DNA from: Niallia alba
GTDB taxonomy: Bacteria; Bacillota; Bacilli; Bacillales; Cytobacillaceae
Reading direction: 5' to 3'
DNA length: 64,000 nt
Assembly (NCBI RefSeq): GCF_012933555.1
Contig: NZ_JABBPK010000001.1
Coordinates: 908,001 to 972,000, forward strand
The position numbers and the translations under genes are program-made. Under the pieces are notes generated by a model, which saw only the letters and a program-made list of their open reading frames with translations, was not told the origin of the DNA and made no database searches. Numbering within the stretch: position 1 is the first letter of the stretch; the number at the start of each line of letters is the position of its first letter. Shown piece after piece: positions 45,380-55,302 of the stretch.

Positions 45380-45464
45380 GGTTTTCTTAAGGTTTGCCTT
45401 AAGCCTTTCTTACGATTTACAGATCATACTAATGATATAAGTAATGGAGGGAGGCTAATAACAG

Positions 45465-45956
45465 ATGAGCGAATATATTCTAAGAACAAATAAACTAACA
45501 AAAAAATATAAAGATGACTTTGCCCTGGAAAATGTTAATGTATCCATTATAATAGCGGTCCTTTTGCTCACTCGCTTATTTGCTTTAAAAAAAGAAGTGA
45601 AAAAGATAAGCAAGCAATTGGAAAAATATAACGATCGAAAAACGAACAAAAAAATAGAAATGGCCCTTTTTGATAAGAATATGGAAAAACTAGGATTGGA
45701 AATTAATAAACTTATTGATCTGTACGTGGCCGAAAATAGAAAGAGAATCAGATACGAAAATGAACAAAAGCAAGCAATTGCCAATATGTCTCATGACTTG
45801 AGAACGCCATTAACTTCTATTTTAGGATATATTCAGATGGCTGAGGAAGAGGATGTTACAGAGGATGAAAGAAAAGAAATCTACATTTCAGATATAAGAA
45901 AAACGTCACCAGAAAAATTAAAGACTGTTCTGAGATATAAAGTGATTGAAATCTGA
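45465..45956 (+). pseudogene. ABC-ATPase / histidine kinase deletion chimera
   Basis: The first ~27 residues (MSEYILRTNKLTKKYKDDFA) are the start of a lantibiotic-type ABC transporter ATPase. At about nt 45546 the frame passes directly into a histidine kinase: membrane helix IIAVLLLTRLFAL, linker, and H-box NMSHDLRTPLTSILGYIQMA with the phospho-acceptor His. After DIRKT it leaves the family and stops; the ATP-binding domain is missing. A recombination scar that fused two genes of one response-regulator/kinase/transporter cluster. Confidence 0.8.
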
Positions 45957-45998
45957 TGTTTCAGTATCTTGAAATTGTGTCTTTAATGACATAAAAAA

Positions 45999-46090
45999 CG
46001 GATGATGGGGCAAAAACCTCCTCTATAACAAAAAGCCGGTTGAATTTTACAATAAGTAAAATTCAACCGGCTTTGATTATTTTTTTCAAA
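45999..46090 (+). mobile_element. Relic end of an IS1182-family element
   Basis: A 19-bp perfect stem (46032-46050 / 46056-46074) with GCCGG arms and flanks GGGGCAAAAACCTCCTCT on one side and CCGGCTTTGATTATTTTT on the other align with the right end of the IS at 32289-34109 in inverse orientation. No transposase remains. It may have caused the neighbouring chimera. Confidence 0.65.
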
Positions 46091-46692
46091 AACAAACCCT
46101 CTGTTAAATTTAAGTTACGCATAAAATATTTTGAAAGTAGGTCCTTGCGGTTAAAAAATTATACCGTGAATCAATTAATTTTAAGTAGAAAAAGAGTTTT
46201 ATATTACACCGAACGATATCCATATTGTGACAAAAAATAATAAAATTCTATTTTTTTTGTAAATTCTTTATATTTTTGTAAATGAAGCTTGTTAAGAGAT
46301 TTATATCATTATACAATTATTCTCGGGTAGGTTTGTTATATTTTGATAGTAATAATACAAATTAGTCTACCTATATTAATAACATAGGTGAATAGGCCTA
46401 TAACTGCTTTTCGGCTACAACAATATTGTCTTGCAAAGGATGTGACAAAGAAAATAGCTAATTTTGGAGATTTATAGTGGATTGTGTAAAAGTCATGTGT
46501 GGGAAGCTACATATATAAAAACTACTATTCAATTAGGATAATTTCTAACAGAAAAGTTCCTTAGTAGTAGTCATCTCGTTTTGGAATATAAGTGTTTACT
46601 TGCAGTACTTGTGTAGGTCACTATCAAACAAGATAGTCTCATTTCGAGACGTCCGAAACATGAAGCTAATCTAAAATAAGAGGAGAGAAAAC
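46091..46692. other. 600-bp AT-rich intergenic region upstream of the wall-anchored nuclease
   Basis: No supported gene. Includes TTTTGTAAAT-type motifs at 46255-46295 on the wrong strand and spacing for a PHO box, a GTCTCATTTCGAGAC small palindrome (near 46635) and the AGAGGAGAG ribosome site of the next gene. Confidence 0.45.
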
Positions 46693-49600
46693 ATGAAAAG
46701 AAGAAATAAGAGGAATCTTAGTATTATCACGGTAATTGCTATACTTTTTAATTTATTCTCACCAGTAGCTAATTTAAATGTAAAGGCTGAAACGGTTGTA
46801 GCTACAGATCTGCTTATCTCCGAATATATTGAGGGATCGGGTTTTAACAAGGCTATCGAATTATACAACGGAACAGGCTCTGACCTTGATTTAAGTCAGT
46901 ATAGTCTAGGTATTCATACAAATGGGGCAGAGGAAGTTTCACAAAAACTTACGCTATCTGGCACATTAAAAAATGGTGAAACTTATGTACTCTATCATGG
47001 TCAAGCCGATGAAAAAATTAAAGCAAAAGGGAATCTTGAAAATTCAACGGTAATTAACTTTAATGGTAACGATCCTCTTGTTCTATTAAAAGGAGACTCT
47101 ATCATTGATTCAATTGGGCAAGTTGGCTCATCTGCTGATTTTGCTAAAGACGTTACTTTAGTTAGAAATAGTGATGTTCTAACAGGTGATAAAAATAGTA
47201 AAGATATTTTTGATAGAAATGTAGAATGGACAAATAAAGGGATTAATTTCTTTGATGATCTCGGAACCCATACTATAGGTACAGTAATTCCTGAAGAACC
47301 TACAGAACCAGTTCCTGCTATTTCTATCGCAGATGCTCGTCAGCTTGGTGCGGGGAATACAGTTACTATAGAAGGAATTGCGACAACTAATTCAGGACTA
47401 TGGGGAAGCGAAACCTTCTATATGCAAGATACATCTGCAGGGATGTTTGTATATGCTAGCCCTAAATCGGTTAAGTCAGGAGATAAAGTAAAAATAACGG
47501 GCGTATTAAAGACATATAAAAACGAGCTGGAAATGGAACCAGCAAGCCTCGATATTATTTCTTCAGACAATGAACTACCAGCTGCACAGTCTGTTGCTGA
47601 AGTAACTGGATCTACACAAGGTGAATTGCTCAAATTACAAAATGTGACAATCTCTGAAATGACGAAAGATAGCTATGGCACTGCTACGTTCCAAGCTGTA
47701 TTTGAAAGTGGAGAAAAAGTAAGAGTTATTCACGATAATCGTACCGGCTCTACTTACGATGAATTAATTAAACATTATAAAGAAGGAGATAAAGTTCATC
47801 TTACAGGAATTGGATCTGTTGATGAAACTGGATTCCATCTGAAAACTACTGGTCTTAATAGCTATGATTTAGTAAACAAGCCAGCCGTTTATACAACCCA
47901 AACACAAGGTGTAGTTCCAGCTGGTACAAAGGTCGAATTAAATTCTGGTATTGATAATGCGGCTATCTATTACACAACAGACGGTTCCGCGCCAACTGAA
48001 ACTAGCACAAAGTACTCGGAAGCAATCGCTTTAGAAACAGGTGAAACTACGATTAAAGCAATTGCTGTTAATAATGGCACAGTAAGTGATGTATTTAGCT
48101 TTACTTTTAAAATTCTAAATACTGAAAATATCCGCATCCATGATATTCAAGGAAAAGGACATATTTCTGAATATAATGGCTCTTCTGTTACGGACATAAC
48201 TGGTGTTGTGACCTATGTATTTGGTACAAGCAGTTTTGTTATGCAGGATGTTGATGGTGCGGATACTGACAAAACCACTTCCGAAGCAATTGAAGTATAT
48301 AAATCATCTCATGGTGTTTCTGTTGGTGATAAAGTATCTGTTACTGGAACAGTTACGGAATATGGCGGAGGAGCTAACCTATCGAAAACACAAATTACTG
48401 CAACGGCAGTTACTAAAAATGGTACAGCTGAATTACCTGCTCCACTTGTCATTGGGAAAGATATTTTCCCTCCAAATAAAGTAATTGACAATGATGAAAT
48501 GAAATCCTTTGATCCAGAAGAAGATGGTATCGACTTTTGGGAATCTGTTGAATATATGCGTGTTTCATTTCCAGATGCTCTTGTAGTTGGACCTCCATAT
48601 TCTAATGATGTGCCTATTATTGTGGAAAGCACGACAAATAATACGTTAAATAATCAGGGTGGACTAAATATCGCAAAAGACGATTATAACCCTGAAAAAA
48701 TCTTTTTGGATAATGTAGGCAGTAACTTCCAACCAGGTGATAAATTTAATGGCGATGTAGTAGGGGTCGTTACTTATTCAAGCAATGGCTATCAATTATC
48801 AGTCAATAAGAACGAATTACCTACTGTAACAAAGGCAAACTTAACACAAGAAGTTACTCATATTGCACCTGCAAAAGATAAATTAACTGTTGCTTCTTAT
48901 AATGTTGAGAACTTCTCAAATAACAAATCAAACACTCCAGATGACAAAGTAGCAAGAATTGCCAAGTCATTCGTGGAAAATATGAAGTCTCCTGATATCA
49001 TTACTTTAATAGAGGTACAGGATAATGATGGAGAAACGAATTCTGGAAATACAGATGCATCAGAAAGCTATCAACGTTTAATCGATGCGATCACTGTTGC
49101 TGGTGGTCCAACCTATAAATGGACAGATGTAGCGCCTGTGAACAATGCGAACGGTGGAGCGCCTGGTGGAAATATCCGTGTTGGCTATCTTTACAATCCT
49201 GAACGAGTAACATTAGTTGAAGGAACAAAGGGAGCAGCAACGGAGGCAAATGGATGGACGGAAACGGGTAACCTGACATTAAATCCAGGTGTTATTAACC
49301 CAGAAGCATTTACTAACACACGAAAACCACTTGCTGCAGAATTTGAATTCGAGGGTCAACATGTTGTTGTGATCGGAAATCACTTGAATTCTAAAGGCGG
49401 AGATCAATCTTTATGGGGAGCTAATCAGCCACCTATATTGTCTTCCGAAACAGAGCGCCTAAAACTAGCAAAAGAAGTAAATAACTTCATTAAGGATGGT
49501 CTTGCAAAAAATCCTAACTTAAATGTGGTTGTAGCTGGAGACATGAATGATTTCGAATTCACGCCAGTTCTTGAAACCTTAAAAGGTGATATTTTAACAA

Positions 49601-52600
49601 ATATGGTAGAAAAGGTTCCTGCAGAAGATCGCTTTTCTTACTTCTTCCAAGGAAACAACCAAGTACTAGATCATATTTTAGTAACAAATAAATTAGCTGA
49701 TGTAACAACAGCTGATATGATTCATATTAACGCAAACTTTACGGAAGCAACTGGACAAGCATCTGATCATGACCCAGTATTGATTCAACTTGATTTACCT
49801 AAATTACCAGAAGTACCTGATTTAACGTTCATCCATACTAATGACATTCACTCTGCTTTGGATAACATACCGAAGACGGTTACTGCTGTAAAAGAAATAC
49901 GAGCAGCCAATCCAAATGCACTTCTCCTTCATGCAGGAGACCAATTTACGGGTACATTATATTTTAATGAATTCCAAGGGAAAGCAGATTTGGCGATGCT
50001 AAACTTGCTTGGAGTTGATGCAATGACTTTTGGAAACCATGAATTTGATTTAGGTTCTTCAGCAGAAGGACATCAAGCATTGGTTGACTTTATTAAGGGA
50101 GCAAATTTCCCATTTGTAAGTGCAAATGTTGATTTCTCGAAAGATGCTAAATTTGCTGGACTTCAAAATAAATCAATCGAATCAAAATTTGAAAATGGTG
50201 AGATTTACAGTGGAATTGTTAAAGAAGTAAACGGTGAAAAAGTTGGTATCTTCGGTTTAACGACAGAGGAAACAGCAGATATTTCTAGCCCAGGATCGAT
50301 TGTTTTTGAAAACTATCTAAAAGAAGCGGAAAAAGCAGTCGAAGCTTTTGAAAAAGCAGGTGTCAACCGAATTGTTGCATTGACACATATTGGATATGAC
50401 GATAACGCAGCAATTGATAACGATCTAATTCTTGCTGAAAAAGTCGAAGGTATTGATGTAATTGTTGGCGGTCATAGCCATACAACATTAGAAAAACCAG
50501 TTATTGTAGACAAGGATGAAACACCTACAGTAATTGTTCAAACCGGAAACTCAAATGGAAATCTTGGCGTTTTAAATGTAAACTTTGATGAAAATGATGT
50601 AGTGAAAACTTATGATGGTCACTTAGTAGCTATTGGTGCTCAAACAGAAGATAAAGAAGCTGTTGAAGTCTTAGCACCATTTAAAGCACAGGTTAATAAA
50701 GTGGCTCAAACTGAAATCGGTGTATCTACACCAATTGCATTGGAAAGTCCACGTACGAATGGCGATGATACAAAACCAAGTGTCCGTAAAAATGAAACCA
50801 TTTTAGGAAACTTGATTACCGATGGAATGCTTGAGAAATCAAGAACATTTACTGGTAAAAATGTTATCATGGCACTACAAAACGGTGGTGGTATCCGAGC
50901 ATCAATCGATAAAGGACCAATCACTGTTGGAGAAATAATCACTGTTCTGCCATTTAACAATACTTTAGCAACCATGGACGTAACGGGTGCAGAGCTCAAA
51001 GAAGCATTTGAAATTTCTCTAGGTCAATACCCAACAGAAAACGGTGGCTTCTTACATGTAGCAGGTGGGAAAGTTGTGTATGATGCAGCAAAACCAGCTG
51101 GAGAGCGAATTGTATCAGTTTCATATTTAAATGAAGATGGTAAATATGTAGAAGTTCAAGATGATACAATGTACACAATTGCAACAAATGCATTCACTGC
51201 TAAAGGTGGCGACGGTTATGGAGTATTTGCCAACGCATATGCAGAAGGCCGTGTAACAGATTTAGGGCTATCTGATTGGGAAAATTTCCGAGATCATTTA
51301 GTAAGTCTTGGAAGTGAAGGTATTCCTACTGAAGTGGAAGGAAGAATTGTTGATGTAGCAGATGAGTTTAACTTATCTGTAATGCATACTAATGATATCC
51401 ACTCTGCTTTGGATAACATGCCGAAGACCGTTACTGCTGTAAAAGAGGTGCGAGCAGAAAATCCAAATTCACTTCTTCTTCATGCAGGTGACCAATTTAC
51501 AGGTACATTATATTTTAATGAATTCCAAGGGAAAGCAGATTTAGCGATGCTGAACTTGCTTGGCATTGATGCAATGACTTTTGGGAACCATGAATTTGAT
51601 TTAGGTTCTTCAGCGGAAGGGCATCAGGCATTGGCTGACTTTATTAAAGGAGCAAACTTCCCATTTGTAAGTGCAAACGTTGATTTCTCAAAAGATGCTA
51701 AATTTGCTGGACTTCAAAACGATTCAATCGAATCGAATGTTGAAAATGGTGAGATTTACAATGGCATTATTAAAGATGTAAATGGAGAAAAAGTTGGTAT
51801 CTTCGGTTTAACGACAGAGGAGACGGCTGATATTTCTAGTCCAGGATCTATTACTTTTGAAAACTATCTGAAAGAAGCAGAAAAAGCTGTTGCATCCTTT
51901 GAAGAACAAGGGATTAATAAGATTATTGCATTAACTCATATCGGATATGACGACAACGCTGCGATTGATAATGATTTAATTCTTGCTGAAAAAGTCGAGG
52001 GCATTGATGTAATCGTTGGCGGTCATAGCCATACAACATTAGAAAAACCAGTTATTGTAGACAAGGATGAAACACCTACTGTCATTGTGCAGACTGGTAA
52101 TGCTAATAGTAATTTAGGTGTGTTGGATGTAACTTTCAATAAAAATGGGGTTGTAACAGACAATAGTGGACGTTTGATTGCAATTGGCTCCCAAACACCT
52201 GATACTGAAGCAACAGAAGTATTGGCACCATTCAAAGCACAAGTGAATAAGGTGGCACAAGCAGAAATTGGTGTGTCTACACCAATCGCATTAGAAAGCC
52301 CACGTACGAACGGTGATGATACACAACCAAGTGTTCGTAAAAATGAAACAGTTCTTGGGAATTTAATTACAGATGGAATGCTTGAGAAATCAAGAACATT
52401 TACTGGTAAAAATGTTATCATGGCACTACAAAACGGTGGTGGTATCCGAGCATCAATCGATAAAGGACCAATCACTGTTGGAGAAATAATCACTGTTCTG
52501 CCATTTAACAATACTTTAGCAACCATGGACGTAACGGGTGCAGAGCTCAAAGAAGCATTTGAAATTTCTCTAGGTCAATACCCAACAGAAAACGGTGGCT

Positions 52601-53808
52601 TCTTACATGTAGCAGGTGGGAAGATAGTATATGATGCGAAAAAACAAGCAGGAGAGCGCATTGTATCTGTTTCTTATCTAAATGAAGATGGTAAATACGT
52701 AGAAGTGAAAGACGATGTAATGTACACAATTGCAACAAACGCGTTTACTGCTAAAGGTGGCGACGGTTACGGTGTGTTTGCCAAAGCATATGCAGAAGGT
52801 CGTGTAACGGACTTAGGTTTATCTGATTGGGAAAACTTCCGAGATCATTTAGTAAGTCTTGGAAGTGACGGTATTCCTACTGAAGTGGAAGGAAGAATTG
52901 TTGATGTGAGTCAAGAACCAGGAGAAGAACCAGGAGAAGAACCAGGAGAAGAACCAGGAGAAGAACCAGGAGAAGAACCAGGAGAAGAACCAGGAGAAGA
53001 GCCAGGAGAAGAACCAGGAGAAGAACCAGGAGAAGAGCCAGGAGAAGAACCAGGTCAAGAGCCAGGAGAAGAGCCAGGTCAAGAACTAGGAGAAAATCCA
53101 GGCAATAATCCAGGAGAAAACCCTGGTAATCCAAATCCTGTAAAAGAAGTTAAACTAAAAGTAATTAAAGATGGAAACAAATATAAAATTAGTGATTCTG
53201 CACTTGCCAATCTTGCAGATAATGCTGTAGTTTATATCAGTGTTGATAACAAAATCAATGCAACCATTACACTAACGAAAGAACAAATTCAGGCTTTACA
53301 AGAGGCTGATGCAACAATCGTGGTAAGTAACGGAAATGTTGAGATTCAAATCCCTGCTTCTATTCTTCCTTTAGCTGATCATGTAGAAATTAAAGTGAAG
53401 AAAATGAAAGTGAAAGGTTCAATGGTAGCATATGACTTCACAATTGCGGCTGATGGAGAAACATACCATAAATTCAATGAAAAAGTTAAACTTACATTCA
53501 AAGTTGATTCAAAGCAAGTCAAAAATCCTAAAAATGTAAAAGTTTATTATTGGAATGAAAAGGAAGGTAAATGGGAATTAGTTGGTGGAGAATACAAAAA
53601 TGGTGCTGTGTCAGTTTATACAGATCACTTCAGTACGTATGGTGTATTTGAAGGTCAACCAGATTCTTCTAAGGTTCCAACTCAAGTTAATGAGCTTCCT
53701 AATACAGCGACAAACAGCTTTAACATTTTACTTGCAGGATTTATGTTAATAGTAGTTGGAGTTGGTTTATACTTTGTTAAGAGAAGAAATGGTAAAACAA
53801 ATTATTAA
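46693..53808 (+). CDS. Cell-wall-anchored nuclease / double 5'-nucleotidase (YhcR/YfkN-like)
   Basis: 2371 aa. Signal peptide (KRRNKRNLSIITVIAILFNL, cut near 32); lamin-tail-like domain ~36-190 (LLISEYIEGSG); OB-fold ~210-310; chitobiase-like module ~395-475; second OB-fold ~480-590; EEP nuclease ~730-1035 (ASYNVENFS, NHLNSKGGDQ, VVAGDMNDF, ASDHDPVL); two tandem 5'-nucleotidases ~1044-1556 and ~1561-2073, each with HTNDIHSALDN, LLHAGDQFTG, FGNHEFDLGS, VGGHSHTTLEK and GNLITDGMLEKS; PGEE repeats ~2075-2150; and an LPNTA sortase signal near 2335 with a membrane helix and basic tail. Would degrade external nucleic acid to nucleosides and phosphate. The size and doubling are unusual. Confidence 0.9.
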   Translation: MKRRNKRNLSIITVIAILFNLFSPVANLNVKAETVVATDLLISEYIEGSGFNKAIELYNGTGSDLDLSQYSLGIHTNGAEEVSQKLTLSGTLKNGETYVLYHGQADEKIKAKGNLENSTVINFNGNDPLVLLKGDSIIDSIGQVGSSADFAKDVTLVRNSDVLTGDKNSKDIFDRNVEWTNKGINFFDDLGTHTIGTVIPEEPTEPVPAISIADARQLGAGNTVTIEGIATTNSGLWGSETFYMQDTSAGMFVYASPKSVKSGDKVKITGVLKTYKNELEMEPASLDIISSDNELPAAQSVAEVTGSTQGELLKLQNVTISEMTKDSYGTATFQAVFESGEKVRVIHDNRTGSTYDELIKHYKEGDKVHLTGIGSVDETGFHLKTTGLNSYDLVNKPAVYTTQTQGVVPAGTKVELNSGIDNAAIYYTTDGSAPTETSTKYSEAIALETGETTIKAIAVNNGTVSDVFSFTFKILNTENIRIHDIQGKGHISEYNGSSVTDITGVVTYVFGTSSFVMQDVDGADTDKTTSEAIEVYKSSHGVSVGDKVSVTGTVTEYGGGANLSKTQITATAVTKNGTAELPAPLVIGKDIFPPNKVIDNDEMKSFDPEEDGIDFWESVEYMRVSFPDALVVGPPYSNDVPIIVESTTNNTLNNQGGLNIAKDDYNPEKIFLDNVGSNFQPGDKFNGDVVGVVTYSSNGYQLSVNKNELPTVTKANLTQEVTHIAPAKDKLTVASYNVENFSNNKSNTPDDKVARIAKSFVENMKSPDIITLIEVQDNDGETNSGNTDASESYQRLIDAITVAGGPTYKWTDVAPVNNANGGAPGGNIRVGYLYNPERVTLVEGTKGAATEANGWTETGNLTLNPGVINPEAFTNTRKPLAAEFEFEGQHVVVIGNHLNSKGGDQSLWGANQPPILSSETERLKLAKEVNNFIKDGLAKNPNLNVVVAGDMNDFEFTPVLETLKGDILTNMVEKVPAEDRFSYFFQGNNQVLDHILVTNKLADVTTADMIHINANFTEATGQASDHDPVLIQLDLPKLPEVPDLTFIHTNDIHSALDNIPKTVTAVKEIRAANPNALLLHAGDQFTGTLYFNEFQGKADLAMLNLLGVDAMTFGNHEFDLGSSAEGHQALVDFIKGANFPFVSANVDFSKDAKFAGLQNKSIESKFENGEIYSGIVKEVNGEKVGIFGLTTEETADISSPGSIVFENYLKEAEKAVEAFEKAGVNRIVALTHIGYDDNAAIDNDLILAEKVEGIDVIVGGHSHTTLEKPVIVDKDETPTVIVQTGNSNGNLGVLNVNFDENDVVKTYDGHLVAIGAQTEDKEAVEVLAPFKAQVNKVAQTEIGVSTPIALESPRTNGDDTKPSVRKNETILGNLITDGMLEKSRTFTGKNVIMALQNGGGIRASIDKGPITVGEIITVLPFNNTLATMDVTGAELKEAFEISLGQYPTENGGFLHVAGGKVVYDAAKPAGERIVSVSYLNEDGKYVEVQDDTMYTIATNAFTAKGGDGYGVFANAYAEGRVTDLGLSDWENFRDHLVSLGSEGIPTEVEGRIVDVADEFNLSVMHTNDIHSALDNMPKTVTAVKEVRAENPNSLLLHAGDQFTGTLYFNEFQGKADLAMLNLLGIDAMTFGNHEFDLGSSAEGHQALADFIKGANFPFVSANVDFSKDAKFAGLQNDSIESNVENGEIYNGIIKDVNGEKVGIFGLTTEETADISSPGSITFENYLKEAEKAVASFEEQGINKIIALTHIGYDDNAAIDNDLILAEKVEGIDVIVGGHSHTTLEKPVIVDKDETPTVIVQTGNANSNLGVLDVTFNKNGVVTDNSGRLIAIGSQTPDTEATEVLAPFKAQVNKVAQAEIGVSTPIALESPRTNGDDTQPSVRKNETVLGNLITDGMLEKSRTFTGKNVIMALQNGGGIRASIDKGPITVGEIITVLPFNNTLATMDVTGAELKEAFEISLGQYPTENGGFLHVAGGKIVYDAKKQAGERIVSVSYLNEDGKYVEVKDDVMYTIATNAFTAKGGDGYGVFAKAYAEGRVTDLGLSDWENFRDHLVSLGSDGIPTEVEGRIVDVSQEPGEEPGEEPGEEPGEEPGEEPGEEPGEEPGEEPGEEPGEEPGEEPGQEPGEEPGQELGENPGNNPGENPGNPNPVKEVKLKVIKDGNKYKISDSALANLADNAVVYISVDNKINATITLTKEQIQALQEADATIVVSNGNVEIQIPASILPLADHVEIKVKKMKVKGSMVAYDFTIAADGETYHKFNEKVKLTFKVDSKQVKNPKNVKVYYWNEKEGKWELVGGEYKNGAVSVYTDHFSTYGVFEGQPDSSKVPTQVNELPNTATNSFNILLAGFMLIVVGVGLYFVKRRNGKTNY
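49822..51366 (+). repeat. 5'-nucleotidase module, copy 1
   Basis: First copy of a 517-codon unit. Alignment to copy 2 keeps a constant 1551-bp offset from the HTNDIH motif to the end, so no net indel separates them. Part of it (50821-51073) is identical to copy 2. Confidence 0.88.
51373..52917 (+). repeat. 5'-nucleotidase module, copy 2
   Basis: Second copy, same metallophosphatase and C-terminal motifs, all metal ligands kept. Differences from copy 1 are scattered, many synonymous, except in the identical 253-bp tract (52372-52624). Confidence 0.88.
52912..53135 (+). repeat. 12-bp tandem repeat coding for a PGEE wall-spanning stalk
   Basis: About ten near-identical GGAGAAGAACCA units, then several degenerate ones, code for EPGEEPGEEP. 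A proline-rich spacer through the peptidoglycan, followed by the C-terminal domain. Expect copy-number variation between strains and collapse in short-read assemblies. Confidence 0.9.
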
Positions 53809-53847
53809 GTAGTAAAGAAATAAAGAAACTGCGACATAATGAAAAGA

Positions 53848-53880
53848 AGAGAAATTGAGTACGCTCAATTTCTCTTTTTC
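53848..53880 (+). terminator. Terminator after the wall-anchored nuclease
   Basis: AGAGAAATTGAG, loop TACG, CTCAATTTCTCT, then TTTTC. Confidence 0.88.
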
Positions 53881-53952
53881 AAACGCATACCTTTCCATAT
53901 ATTAGTCCCAAAAGTCAGATTCTCTCTAACTATTTGGAAGTAGCATAAAATC

Positions 53953-54257
53953 TTATTGGAAACTGTCCTTTTTCATAAAACGATAACCGACACCCCAAAT
54001 CGTTTCAATAAATTGCGGATTTGAGGGGTCCTTTTCGATTTTTTCTCTTATCTTTCTAATATGAACGGTAACTGTGTTCACATCTCCCAATGAATCATAT
54101 CCCCAGATTCGCTCCATTAAATGTTCTTTCGTAAAAGCGATATTTGGATTTTCAACTAAGAATTTTAGTAAATCGAATTCCTTGGCAGTAAACATTTTTT
54201 CTTCATCATTAACAAACACTCTTCTTGAATCACTTTGGATAAGGATACTACCAATTT
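53953..54257 (-). pseudogene. Response regulator C-terminal fragment
   Basis: About 100 codons of an OmpR-type winged helix (IGSILIQSDSRRVFVNDEE, FTAKEFDLLKFLVENPN, VNTVTVHIRKIREKIEKD, ETIWGVGYRF) with no receiver domain. Upstream of about 54257 the minus frame becomes antisense to a kinase fragment on the other strand. Remnant only. Confidence 0.8.
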
Positions 54258-54259
54258 GG

Positions 54260-54544
54260 AGGGTAATTGTAAAAGCTGAAAGGGAAAAAGGTTTTGTTGT
54301 CATTAAAGTAATCGACCATGGAAGAGGAATGTCAGAAGAAGAAGTGAAGTCTCTAGGAACCCCTTTTTATTCATTAAAGAGCAAAGGAACAGGTCTTGGA
54401 TTGATGATTTGCTTTAATATTGTCGAAAAATACAATGGTAGAATTGAATTCAAAAGCTTAAAGGATCATGGAACAACTACTTTAGTTCGCTTTCCATACT
54501 GCGATCGAGCAAAGGCAAAGTACAAAAGGAACTTACAGAAGTAA
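54260..54544 (+). pseudogene. Sporulation-kinase-like HATPase fragment
   Basis: About 93 codons of a histidine kinase ATP-binding domain: VIKVIDHGRGMSEEEVKSLG (N and G1 boxes), TPFYSLKSKGTGLGLMICFN (F and G2 boxes) and RIEFKSLKDHGTTTLVRFP. Closest in feel to KinB/KinE sporulation kinases. The sensor, H-box and first part of the ATPase are missing. It abuts the response-regulator fragment head to head. Confidence 0.8.
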
Positions 54545-54780
54545 GCTGCAAGGAATAAGATCTATCAGTCTATTTTATCTTCTTCTTTTTTTACGATCGA
54601 TTTTAGCGAGCGAATCGTGGACAGACTTAACGATTAAAAGGAGGAACTTCTATATAATAGGTAGACTCACTAGATGCTGTGACGATGCAAAGAGGATAGG
54701 CGGTTACTATACTTTTTTAGAATATTTATTTATGATAAAGTATTAAGACTGTAGTTGTTTTAAAATAGGAGGTCAATAAA

Positions 54781-55275
54781 ATGGAGAATAATGATATATT
54801 AATTCGTTTAAGATACGCGTTAGAAATAAAAAATAGTGAAATGGCAGAAATATTTAAGCTTGGAGGATTGGAGGTATCTGTACCAGAGGTGGTGAAAATA
54901 CTTAAAAAGTCAGATGATGAAGCAGAGAATGACGATCAAATAAAATTAACGAATAGTATGTTAGATTCATTTCTTAATGGCTTTATTATTTATAAAAGAG
55001 GAAGGCAAGAGCCTAAACCGGGACAACCAAATAAACCAGAATCGTCGATAAAAAACAATTCGAATGTAAACAATATCCTTTTAAAGAAAGTTAAAATCGC
55101 ACTGGCATTAACTACAGAGGATATGATAGACATATTTAAAAAAGCTGGATTAAATGTATCAAAAGGAGAGCTAGGAGCCTTCTTCAGAAAAGAAGGGCAT
55201 AAAAATTATAAAGTGTGCTTAGATAATTTCGCCAGGAACTTCTTAAAAGGATTAGCGCTTAAATATAGAGGATAA
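54781..55275 (+). CDS. DUF1456 family protein (YehS-like)
   Basis: 164 aa, ATG after AGGAGG. Two repeats of a ~65-residue module: DILIRLRYALEIKNSEMAEI with a FKLGGLEVSVPEV segment, and ILLKKVKIALALTTEDMIDI with a FKKAGLNVSKGEL segment, each ending in a helix with L(D/L)xFLNG-type residues. Full-length and typical of the conserved DUF1456 family; function unknown. Followed 27 nt later by the DUF45 gene. Confidence 0.85.
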   Translation: MENNDILIRLRYALEIKNSEMAEIFKLGGLEVSVPEVVKILKKSDDEAENDDQIKLTNSMLDSFLNGFIIYKRGRQEPKPGQPNKPESSIKNNSNVNNILLKKVKIALALTTEDMIDIFKKAGLNVSKGELGAFFRKEGHKNYKVCLDNFARNFLKGLALKYRG

Positions 55276-55302
55276 GCAGTAAAGGACTAGTCAGGTGAAA
55301 AT

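Noticed and set aside
46040..46240. 66-codon open frame on the plus strand
   Set aside because: It starts inside the IS-relic hairpin, has no ribosome site, and its composition is that of AT-rich spacer.
46250..46295. TGTAAA/TGTTAA motifs as a PHO box for the wall-anchored nuclease
   Set aside because: Spacings are 19 and 13 bp rather than 11, they point away from the gene, and they lie over 400 bp upstream.
52849..53134. Two open frames on the minus strand rich in Phe-Ser-Trp or Leu-Val-Leu
   Set aside because: They are reverse-strand readings of the 12-bp PGEE repeat; open only because of the repeat.
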